Source: Nitrospirota bacterium
Lineage (GTDB): Bacteria > Nitrospirota > Thermodesulfovibrionia > Thermodesulfovibrionales > JdFR-88
Direction: 5' to 3'
NCBI GenBank assembly: GCA_021790695.1
Contig: JAJYGJ010000052.1
Location: 1-8,180, forward strand
Length of the DNA: 8,180 bases
Positions 1 to 5,073 of this stretch are shown here, one piece after another; the stretch's first letter is position 1, and each line of letters starts with the position of its first letter. Made by a program: the position numbers and the translations under genes. The notes below the pieces were generated by a model. It was not told the origin of the DNA. It searched no databases and saw only the letters and a list, made by a program, of their open reading frames with translations.

Positions 1-16
1 TCTTCTTTTTCTTTTC

Positions 17-35
17 CATGCTTAATTCTAGCATG
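17..35. repeat. Short inverted repeat near left edge
   Basis: CATGCT (17-22) and AGCATG (30-35) form a perfect 6-bp inverted repeat around a 7-nt spacer. It lies in the region upstream of the PilZ gene. A possible divergent gene could start on the minus strand at 19 or 34, but only a few Lys-rich codons fit in the window and no ribosome binding site is visible. This could be an operator or chance. Confidence 0.25.
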
Positions 36-56
36 AGCGGTCAAGCATAGGAAAGG

Positions 57-99
57 TAAGGTAATCCCAAACTGACTCACCCCTTTGGTTTTTACCTTA
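57..99. repeat. Nested inverted repeat upstream of PilZ gene
   Basis: TAAGGTAA (57-64) pairs perfectly with TTACCTTA (92-99). Inside it, CCAAA (67-71) pairs with TTTGG (84-88), giving 13 paired positions with a small internal loop. It ends about 18 bp before a perfect TATAAT at 118-123. It could be an operator, or an RNA hairpin if a transcript crosses it. It has no adjoining T-tract, so a simple terminator is less likely. Confidence 0.45.
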
Positions 100-123
100 T
101 TGACTTTTTCCCCGGATTATAAT
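100..123 (+). promoter_or_regulatory. Candidate -10 region for PilZ gene
   Basis: A perfect TATAAT lies at 118-123, and a -35-like TTGACT lies at 100-105. The spacer between them is only 12 bp, too short for a normal sigma-70 pair. The -10 may therefore be real with a different -35, or the match may be chance. The leader to the GTG start at 186 would be about 55 nt. Confidence 0.3.
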
Positions 124-185
124 AGCGTCTTTATGTAAGTCTCGCCTTAAAAAAATCATCATAGAAACTCCACCGGAGGGTGATC

Positions 186-491
186 GTGGCATCGGGCGGC
201 ATTGCTCACGAAAGGCGAAGACACAAGCGCGACCTCACCACCGTTCCCATGAGCTACAGCCTGCCTGCCTCCAAAGGAACGAAGGCGCAAAAAAGCGAGG
301 CCGCAAACGGCATAACGTTGAACATAAGCGGCAGGGGGATCTGTTTTTATACCCAGATCTGCCTCGAAAAGGGCATGCCGGTCAACATTACAAGCAGGGC
401 CCTCTGGGAGCAGCCGAGACATGGCACGGTGCAATGGTGCAGGAAGATCACGGAGGAACTCTACAGGGTCGGGGTGTCGTTTGCCGATTGA
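186..491 (+). CDS. PilZ-domain protein (putative c-di-GMP receptor)
   Basis: A single-domain PilZ protein of about 101 residues. PilZ domains bind cyclic-di-GMP in the cytoplasm and pass the signal on by interaction or conformational change. Visible motifs are an Arg-rich RxxxR segment near residues 10-15 (ERRRHKR), the downstream N-x-S-x-x-G motif at residues 46-51 (NISGRG), and a C-terminal strand pattern ending YRVGVSF that is typical of the fold. The GTG at 186 is preferred because GGAGG at 175-179 sits 6 nt upstream; the in-frame GTG at 180 would have no spacer. It stands alone as a transcription unit converging on guaB, with a likely terminator directly after it. No output domain is fused, so its target is unknown. 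Confidence 0.82.
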   Translation: MASGGIAHERRRHKRDLTTVPMSYSLPASKGTKAQKSEAANGITLNISGRGICFYTQICLEKGMPVNITSRALWEQPRHGTVQWCRKITEELYRVGVSFAD

Positions 492-519
492 GCGCCTTCC
501 GGCTTGAAAGGGGCTTTTT
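491..519 (+). terminator. Probable rho-independent terminator after PilZ gene
   Basis: AGCGCCTT (491-498) pairs with AAGGGGCT (508-515), with one G-G mismatch, and runs into a T-tract at 515-519. The stem starts at the last base of the PilZ stop codon. The mismatch and short T run make it moderate rather than strong. Confidence 0.5.
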
Positions 520-521
520 GC

Positions 522-550
522 GGACCTATCTCAAAATTGATCCCGGAAGC
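522..550 (+). repeat. Solo copy of the end repeat of the 7061-7312 element
   Basis: This 29-bp stretch, beginning GGACCTATCTCAAAATTGAT, closely matches the left end of the element at 7061 in the same orientation. They share the 13-nt block TCTCAAAATTGAT, then GAAGC a few bases later. Its first 16 bp also match the inverted right end at 7312, apart from the second base. It lies between the PilZ terminator and the guaB stop codon, ending one base before guaB. No partner inverted end is seen nearby, so it is a relic, a solo end, or a shared regulatory sequence. Confidence 0.65.
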
Positions 551-551
551 T

Positions 552-2012
552 TCACCAGTCCGTCCTGTAATTTGGCGCTTCCCTTGTGATGATGACGTCA
601 TGGACATGGCTTTCTATCAGGCCCGCAGCCGTTATGCGGATGAATTTTGCCGTCTGCCTCAGGGTTGAAAGGTCTTGTGCCCCGCAGTAGCCCATCCCCG
701 ACCTGAGGCCGCCGATCAATTGATGGACGCTCTGCGCGAGGGGCCCCTTGTACGGCACCCTGCCTTCGACTCCCTCCGGGACAAGTTTTTTGCTTTCGAC
801 CCCGGCCTGACCGTATCTGTCCTTGGTCCCCTGCTGCATCGCTCCAAGCGAGCCCATGCCCCGGTAGACCTTGTAACTTCTGCCCTGGTAAAGGACTATC
901 TCGCCCGGGGCCTCGTCCGTGCCGGCAAAAAAACCGCCTATCATGACCGAACTGGCGCCGGCGGCGAGGGCCTTCACCATGTCGCCCGAGTATTTTACGC
1001 CCCCGTCGGCTATGAGCGGCACATCCGCCTTCAGGGCCGCCTTGCAGCAGTTACTTATGGCGGTTATCTGGGGCACCCCCGCCCCCGCGATTATCCTCGT
1101 GGTGCAGATGGAACCCGGCCCTATGCCGACCTTTACGGCGTCGGCGCCGGCTTTTATCAGGTCCTCAGCGCCTTCTTCAGTCGCCACATTGCCCGCTATT
1201 ATATCGATGCCGCACGTCTTCTTGAGCGTTTTGAGCATCGCGATCACATTTTTCGAATGGCCGTGGGCGGTGTCTATCACAAAGACGTCAACCCCCGCGC
1301 GCACAAGCAGCCCCGCCCTCTCTATCTGTCCCTCGGAAACACCCAGGGCAGCCCCGACCCGGAGCCTGCCGACTTCATCCTTGCAGGCAAAGGGGTATTT
1401 TTTCCGCTTCTTTATGTCCTTGATCGTAATAAGCCCTTTTAACATGTAATCGGCGTCGACGATGGGCAGCTTCTCTATCTTGTATTTATGCAGTATCGCC
1501 TTGGCCTCGTCCAGGTCCGTCCCCTCGCGGGCCGTGATCAGCCCCTCCTTTGTCATCACCTCGTATACCTTTCGTTCAAGGGCGGTCTCGAACCGCAGGT
1601 CCCTGTTCGTGAGGATGCCTATGAGCCTGCCGTGCTCGGTGACGGGGACGCCGGAAATCCTGAATTTCGACATGAGATCAAGGGCCTCGGAGATCGGGGC
1701 GTCCGGGGAGATCGTGATCGGGTCCAGGATCATCCCGCTTTCGGACTTCTTCACCTTCTCCACTTCCGTCGCCTGCCTTTCGGCGGACATGGCCCTGTGA
1801 ATAATGCCGATGCCGCCCTCCCTGGCTATGGCGATCGCCATCGCGCTCTCGGTCACCGTATCCATGGCGGCGGTCAGAAGGGGAATGTTGATGCGTATGT
1901 TCCGGGACAGGCTTGTGCTGATGTCAACGTCAGCGGCAAGCACATCCGATCTGCCGGGTTGAAGCAGGACATCGTCGAAGGTAAGGCCTATGGGGATATC
2001 TTCGATGTTCAT
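552..2012 (-). CDS. guaB: Inosine-5'-monophosphate dehydrogenase
   Basis: GuaB oxidises IMP to XMP with NAD+, the committed step of GMP synthesis, in the cytoplasm. The 486-residue length is normal. The N-terminus (LTFDDVLLQPG, residues 10-20) opens the TIM barrel. A tandem CBS (Bateman) insert occupies roughly residues 93-207. The catalytic loop GPGSICTTR carries Cys303, and the mobile flap contains the Arg-Tyr pair in KDRYGQ (399-400) followed by EGVEGRVPYKG. The C-terminus (HDVIITREAPNY) is the usual family ending, so the gene looks intact. It starts 64 bp after the scpB stop on the same strand and is probably cotranscribed, although the gap also holds a possible promoter. The ATG at 2012 fits the family N-terminus despite a weak ribosome binding site. 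Confidence 0.98.
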   Translation of the reverse strand: MNIEDIPIGLTFDDVLLQPGRSDVLAADVDISTSLSRNIRINIPLLTAAMDTVTESAMAIAIAREGGIGIIHRAMSAERQATEVEKVKKSESGMILDPITISPDAPISEALDLMSKFRISGVPVTEHGRLIGILTNRDLRFETALERKVYEVMTKEGLITAREGTDLDEAKAILHKYKIEKLPIVDADYMLKGLITIKDIKKRKKYPFACKDEVGRLRVGAALGVSEGQIERAGLLVRAGVDVFVIDTAHGHSKNVIAMLKTLKKTCGIDIIAGNVATEEGAEDLIKAGADAVKVGIGPGSICTTRIIAGAGVPQITAISNCCKAALKADVPLIADGGVKYSGDMVKALAAGASSVMIGGFFAGTDEAPGEIVLYQGRSYKVYRGMGSLGAMQQGTKDRYGQAGVESKKLVPEGVEGRVPYKGPLAQSVHQLIGGLRSGMGYCGAQDLSTLRQTAKFIRITAAGLIESHVHDVIITREAPNYRTDW

Positions 2013-2030
2013 ACGGATCTGGACTCGGTT

Positions 2031-2060
2031 ATACTAGCATTTGCCGCCCCCCATTGGCAA
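2031..2060 (-). promoter_or_regulatory. Possible internal promoter for guaB
   Basis: On the minus strand, TTGCCA (2060-2055) is followed after 18 bp by TAGTAT (2036-2031), which carries an extended -10 TG one base upstream (TGCTAGTAT). Initiation near 2024 would leave a leader of only about 12 nt, consistent with the poor ribosome binding site but unusual. It could let guaB be expressed independently of scpB. Confidence 0.3.
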
Positions 2061-2077
2061 GTTAAACATAGGCAAGT
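2056..2077. repeat. GGCAAGT direct repeat between scpB and guaB
   Basis: GGCAAGT occurs at 2056-2062 and again at 2071-2077, 15 bp apart start to start. The first overlaps the candidate guaB -35, and the second reaches into the scpB stop codon. It could be a pair of binding half-sites, but short repeats like this also arise by chance. Confidence 0.25.
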
Positions 2078-2646
2078 CATACCACGTCTTCCCTCTCCAG
2101 TTCCCTTAACGTCGGCAGTCCGGCCAGGTCCTTCAGGCCGAAATGCATGAGAAATTCCTGAGTCGTGCCGTACAGGAGCGGTTTGCCAGGCGCCTCTTTC
2201 CTTCCCACTATCCTTATGAGCCGCCTGTCAAGCAGGGTCTTCATCACGCCGTCCGAGTTCACCCCTCTTACCGCCTCAAGCTCGGCCTTCGTTATCGGCT
2301 GCTTGTAGGCGATTATCGCAAGACTCTCAAGAGACGCCGGGGAAATTTTAGCCTTTGCCGCCCCGGATGCATTCAGCTTCCCGGCCCATCCGGAGTAATC
2401 GGGGTTCGTATGCATGGCGTAGCCGCCCGCCAGCCGGGAGATAAGCATCCCGCCCTGCCTTTGCCTGTATTCCTCCACAAGCTCGTCCATGAGGTCCTCG
2501 ATCTCGGTCTCCGGCAGGCCGGTTATCTCCAACAGGACCTTGATGCCAAGCGGCCCGGAACCGGCAAAAAGAAGGGCCTCCATCATCGCCTTCCGGCTCC
2601 CGATCTCCATGAGGGAAATATACCCCATCTTCTCCCCCATTGACAA
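2077..2646 (-). CDS. scpB: Segregation and condensation protein B
   Basis: ScpB is a winged-helix protein that joins SMC and the kleisin ScpA in the bacterial condensin complex, which compacts and separates newly replicated chromosomes. The 189 residues match the family. The N-terminal helix (MMEALLFAGSGPL) leads into the first winged helix. The second carries the signature SPASLESLAIIAYKQPIT (about residues 102-119), then LEAVRGVNSDGV and the LLYGTTQEFLMHFGL segment. Start: a TTG at 2646 has GGAGG 6 nt upstream on the minus strand. An ATG at 2640 or 2628 is also possible. scpA, the usual upstream partner, is not adjacent: an HD-GYP gene lies divergently upstream instead. guaB follows on the same strand. 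Confidence 0.95.
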   Translation of the reverse strand: MSMGEKMGYISLMEIGSRKAMMEALLFAGSGPLGIKVLLEITGLPETEIEDLMDELVEEYRQRQGGMLISRLAGGYAMHTNPDYSGWAGKLNASGAAKAKISPASLESLAIIAYKQPITKAELEAVRGVNSDGVMKTLLDRRLIRIVGRKEAPGKPLLYGTTQEFLMHFGLKDLAGLPTLRELEREDVV

Positions 2647-2660
2647 GGGGTGCCTCCATC

Positions 2661-2676
2661 CTATAGTCTACTATAG
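2661..2676. promoter_or_regulatory. Palindrome between divergent scpB and HD-GYP genes
   Basis: CTATAGT (2661-2667) and ACTATAG (2670-2676) form a 7-bp inverted repeat around CT. Each arm contains TATAGT, a 5/6 match to a -10 box, one on each strand. No good -35 was found for either direction. The position, 14 bp upstream of the scpB start and about 40 bp before the HD-GYP start, would suit an operator or a back-to-back promoter pair. Confidence 0.4.
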
Positions 2677-2718
2677 CGTCCTGCGAATCTGAAAAAAGCC
2701 GTTAAAATTAAAAAGTTA

Positions 2719-3312
2719 TTGAAAGAAGTTAAAGCGCTTTCCAAAGTCATGTCCGGGCAGTCTCAGTGGATGAACGGCCATTCTGTCCGGGTGATGGAGT
2801 ACGCGGTTGAGGCCGGCCGCGAGCTGGGGCTCTCCGGGGAAAGCCTGGAGACTCTGAGGCTTGCCGGCCTGCTGCACGACATAGGGAAGCTTTACACCAG
2901 CCCTTTGGTGCTTGAAAAGCGCGGCGGGCTGACGAGCAAGGAATTCGAGATTGTTAAGCTGCACCCCGCGCGAGGGGCCGACCTGCTTTTACAGGCGGAG
3001 GCGCTTCCCCGCGTGGCCGGGATAATAAGGCATCACCATGAGCGCTTTGACGGCACGGGCTATCCCGACGGGCTGGCCGGCGACGCAATCCCGTTTCTCT
3101 CCAGGATACTTTACGTGGCCGACGCCTTCGATTCGATGACGGCCGACAGGCCGTACAGAAAGGCACCGGGAAAAGATTACGCCATCTCGGAACTGAGGCG
3201 CTGCTCCGGCACGCAGTTTGACCCGATGGTGGTCGAGGCATTCCTGAAGATATTGAGAGAGTCATTTCAACCTCATTTGACAGCCCGCCCCTTTTGGCCT
3301 AAAGTTTCATAA
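2719..3312 (+). CDS. Stand-alone HD-GYP domain phosphodiesterase
   Basis: HD-GYP proteins are metal-dependent hydrolases that typically break down cyclic-di-GMP. Nearly the whole 197-residue protein is the domain. Visible are the first metal-site His in NGHSVRV (21), the HD pair in LLHDIGK (53-57), a His in KLHPARG (82), the HHHERFDGTGYPDG block (105-118) containing the GYP motif, and the Asp of VADAFDSMTADRPYR (135). All key residues appear present, so activity is expected. No receiver, PAS or membrane domain is attached, so the input signal is not encoded here. The TTG at 2719 gives the family's leading helix but lacks a clear ribosome binding site; an ATG at 2749 is the main alternative. 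Rubredoxin follows after 28 bp. Confidence 0.9.
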   Translation: MKEVKALSKVMSGQSQWMNGHSVRVMEYAVEAGRELGLSGESLETLRLAGLLHDIGKLYTSPLVLEKRGGLTSKEFEIVKLHPARGADLLLQAEALPRVAGIIRHHHERFDGTGYPDGLAGDAIPFLSRILYVADAFDSMTADRPYRKAPGKDYAISELRRCSGTQFDPMVVEAFLKILRESFQPHLTARPFWPKVS

Positions 3313-3340
3313 CATAAACATCCGTGGAGGTCTTGTCCCG

Positions 3341-3511
3341 ATGGCAAAGTTGATGGAAAAATGGAGATGTGAGCTCTGCGGCTATATTTACGATCCTGAG
3401 GACGGCGACCCTGATAACGGAATAAAACCTGGCACGGCCTTCGAGGACCTGCCCGACGAATGGGTCTGCCCCCTTTGCGGGGCCGGCAAGGACGAGTTTA
3501 TCAAATTGTGA
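3341..3511 (+). CDS. Rubredoxin
   Basis: A complete 56-residue rubredoxin, a small cytoplasmic electron carrier with one iron bound by four cysteines. The two binding loops are CELCGY (Cys10, Cys13) and CPLCGAGKDEF (Cys43, Cys46). Between them lie the standard IYDPEDGDPDNGI and PGTAFEDLPDEWVCP segments. GGAGG at 3326-3330 is 10 nt before the ATG, a slightly long but acceptable spacing. An in-frame ATG at 3353 would shorten the N-terminus by four residues. It sits between the HD-GYP gene and the rubrerythrin-like gene, with 14 bp to the latter, and probably supplies electrons to that protein. Confidence 0.97.
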   Translation: MAKLMEKWRCELCGYIYDPEDGDPDNGIKPGTAFEDLPDEWVCPLCGAGKDEFIKL

Positions 3512-3525
3512 AGAGGTCCCTGGCG

Positions 3526-4035
3526 ATGAACGGGATGAACATTGCGGAACTTGCGATAAAGACGGAGACGGACGCCATTGATTTTTACGGGAAGGCCGCC
3601 CAAAAGACGGACAATCCGGTCGGTAAAAAGATGTTCCTGTCGATAATCGAGGATGAAAAAAGACATCTGGAGACGCTGAAACACATCTTTTCCGGAATGG
3701 GTATCGAGCCCCCCGGGGCAAGCCCGATGAAGAGGATCAAAACGGTCTTCGAGGAAAACCGGCACCAGATGCTCAGCCGCGTCGCGGCCACAACGGACGA
3801 GATCCAGGCCGTCGAGATGGCGATGGGGATGGAAAAGGAGAGCGTGGATTTTTACGAAAAGGCCGCCCGGCAGGCCGAAAACGCGCGCGAAAAAGCCATC
3901 TTCGACCGGCTGGTGAAGGAGGAGGAAGAGCACTACGCAATATTTTCAAATACCCGCCAGTTCCTCGTGGATTCCGGCAACTGGTTCATGTGGGAGGAGC
4001 ACAGCATAGTGGACGGCGGCACGCCCTGGGCGTAA
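3526..4035 (+). CDS. Rubrerythrin-like ferritin-family diiron protein
   Basis: A 169-residue protein with the ferritin-like four-helix pattern of the rubrerythrin family, which reduces peroxide or handles iron using a diiron site. Two repeated helix pairs are visible. The first has Glu14 in KTETDAIDFY and an ExxH in EDEKRHLETL (44-47). The second has Glu residues in MEKESVDFY (103-105) and an ExxH in KEEEEHYAIF (133-136). These supply the expected carboxylate and His ligands. The C-terminus (NWFMWEEHSIVDGGTPWA) carries no CxxC pairs, so the rubredoxin domain of classical rubrerythrin is absent and is probably replaced by the separate gene 14 bp upstream. The ATG at 3526 follows AGAGG at 3512-3516; a GTG at 3508 overlapping the rubredoxin stop is less likely. 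Confidence 0.88.
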   Translation: MNGMNIAELAIKTETDAIDFYGKAAQKTDNPVGKKMFLSIIEDEKRHLETLKHIFSGMGIEPPGASPMKRIKTVFEENRHQMLSRVAATTDEIQAVEMAMGMEKESVDFYEKAARQAENAREKAIFDRLVKEEEEHYAIFSNTRQFLVDSGNWFMWEEHSIVDGGTPWA

Positions 4036-4066
4036 GAAAAGGGCCGCTGGGGCTATCTTAACGGTT

Positions 4067-4234
4067 CTACCAGCAAAAAACCTTATCGGCTTCTTCCAGG
4101 GCCAGGAGAAGCTCATGAGGGTCGAACCCCCTGAAAAGCTCGAACACGCGGACCTCGTTTCCCCTCGCCTGGGCCTCGATGACCCTCTCGGCAAACGGCC
4201 CCGGCTCCCTCTTCAGCACATGGACTATCTTCAT
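4067..4234 (-). CDS. Short DsrH/TusB-like protein
   Basis: A 55-residue protein, starting MKIVHVLKRE and ending DKVFCW. The N-terminal strand MKIVHVL, the alternating helix/strand spacing and the terminal Trp resemble DsrH/TusB, the small partner in DsrEFH/TusBCD sulfur-transfer complexes. It is only a little over half the usual length of about 95 residues. A Cys sits directly before the final Trp. It begins 2 nt after the preceding gene's stop codon (TGA-TT-ATG), which argues strongly for translational coupling and a real gene. It could be a reduced DsrH or an unrelated small protein with similar topology. No terminator was found in the 31-bp gap to the convergent gene. Confidence 0.6.
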   Translation of the reverse strand: MKIVHVLKREPGPFAERVIEAQARGNEVRVFELFRGFDPHELLLALEEADKVFCW

Positions 4235-4236
4235 AA

Positions 4237-4518
4237 TCAGTAGGCGATCACTATATCGTAATCCAGAAGCGCCCGCGGCATGTCCCGCTCGCTCACGAGC
4301 GTGAAATCACCTGTTTCGAAAAGCGAATAGAGCCCCGCCCCCATCGTCCGGAGCATGTCGATGCTCATCCGGTTCTGTTCGGAGCCGGCCGGGGCCGCCC
4401 CCGTCAGGTAGACATCCAGCGCATCGTCGCACAAGGTAAGCCCCAGGGCCATCCTCAGGGCCTCATCCGTCCTTTCTCTCACCAGGACCGCTATCTTCTT
4501 TTTCGCCGCCGAATTCAT
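4237..4518 (-). CDS. DsrE/DsrF-like family protein
   Basis: A 93-residue protein with a Rossmann-like DsrE/F pattern: a first strand KKKIAVLVRE, the helix DEALRMALGLTLCDDA, a strand LDVYLTGA, the helix MSIDMLRTMGAGL and a final strand YDIVIAY. Family members form hexamers that relay sulfur as cysteine persulfides or act in thiol chemistry. The only Cys is at position 30, so it is uncertain whether it can carry a persulfide. The ATG at 4518 is chosen for its AGGA about 5 nt upstream; an in-frame TTG at 4554 would add 12 residues. It lies between a DsrE-like gene 57 bp upstream and a DsrH-like gene 2 bp downstream. Confidence 0.65.
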   Translation of the reverse strand: MNSAAKKKIAVLVRERTDEALRMALGLTLCDDALDVYLTGAAPAGSEQNRMSIDMLRTMGAGLYSLFETGDFTLVSERDMPRALLDYDIVIAY

Positions 4519-4575
4519 CCGTTCCTGAATTTCCCCATGGGCTTCATAAGCCAAGTCTTCACAAGAATAGAGCCA

Positions 4576-4875
4576 TCAAAAGACCAGCAGGCGGTCGCAC
4601 CAGCGCACCATGCTTATATTATCGTACTGGCTTGCCGCCTGAATGGCATCAGGCAGCTTCAGGTTCCGCTGTCTCCGGTTCAAATCGCACATGCCGGCCC
4701 TGGGTCCTCCGCCAGCGATCTTAATGAATTCCGGGTCTTCCGCCATGTAACAGCCGTCATCCATGAGAAACACCCTCACTTCATCGCCCCTCTCCACGGC
4801 CGCTTTCAGTATCGGGACAACCATCGGGCCATAAGCGCTGTCCGTTATCAATACACCCAGTTTCACTATCCTCAA
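4576..4875 (-). CDS. DsrE-like family protein
   Basis: A protein of about 99 residues with the DsrE-like opening VKLGVLITDS, the helix YGPMVVPILKAAVERG, and the strand DEVRVFLMDDGCYMAED. This is followed by IKIAGGGPRAGMCDLNRRQR and a final WCDRLLVF strand. Cysteines fall at 42, 63 and 93; Cys63, in the loop before a helix, is the best candidate for a persulfide carrier. As the first gene of a minus-strand trio it would match the DsrE position of a DsrEFH set. The start is uncertain. The TTG at 4875 abuts a TATAAT (4880-4875), and if that is the true -10, the GTG at 4866, which gives the more typical N-terminus, would be the start. Confidence 0.7.
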   Translation of the reverse strand: MRIVKLGVLITDSAYGPMVVPILKAAVERGDEVRVFLMDDGCYMAEDPEFIKIAGGGPRAGMCDLNRRQRNLKLPDAIQAASQYDNISMVRWCDRLLVF

Positions 4876-4880
4876 TTATA
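4875..4880 (-). promoter_or_regulatory. Candidate -10 box for the DsrE-like genes
   Basis: A perfect TATAAT on the minus strand directly precedes the TTG at 4875. The best -35-like match (TTGTTT, 15 bp upstream) is weak, but long A/T tracts lie upstream. If used, transcription would begin near 4868 and the mRNA would be almost leaderless with a GTG start at 4866. The surrounding AT-richness raises the chance of a false match. Confidence 0.35.
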
Positions 4881-5034
4881 TCAAAAACCTTTCTGAAACA
4901 AAAAACTTTACAAATATTTTTTTAATCTTTTGGCCCTTTTTTTTTAAAATTTTTCATTTTACGCCGTTTCAAACGCCAAAAAATGACCTCCAGGTGAAAA
5001 AATCAGGTTTAAAAATTGACATTTTTGATTTTTT
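4876..5034. other. AT-rich divergent regulatory island
   Basis: About 160 bp between the DsrE-like and PEPCK-like genes. It is far richer in A and T than the coding sequence around it, with nine consecutive T at 4937-4945. It contains the palindrome CGTTT-C-AAACG (4965-4975), inside a repeated ACGCC context, and ACCT-CC-AGGT (4986-4995). It holds no credible gene. Its composition and palindromes suit divergent promoters with A-tract upstream elements and an operator. Confidence 0.5.
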
Positions 5035-5044
5035 ATGAAAATAT
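5016..5044 (+). promoter_or_regulatory. Candidate promoter for the PEPCK-like gene
   Basis: A perfect -35 TTGACA (5016-5021) is followed at 17 bp by a weak -10 (AAATAT, 5039-5044). Transcription would start near 5051, downstream of an in-frame ATG at 5035 and upstream of the ribosome binding site at 5064. This agrees with translation beginning at 5074. Confidence 0.4.
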
Positions 5045-5073
5045 ATCATCAAAATAAAGACCCGGAGGATTTG

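Noticed and set aside
1..34. Possible divergent gene start on the minus strand (ATG at 19 or 34, Lys-rich)
   Set aside because: Only 6 to 11 codons are visible and there is no ribosome binding site, so it cannot be supported from this window.
675..2150. Long plus-strand open frames across guaB and its upstream gap (255, 176, 112 and 220 codons)
   Set aside because: They lie antisense to an unmistakable guaB, have no recognisable domains and are explained by GC-rich codon bias on the other strand.
4036..4066. Bidirectional terminator between the converging rubrerythrin-like and DsrH-like genes
   Set aside because: No stem with an adjoining T-tract could be found in the 31-bp gap.
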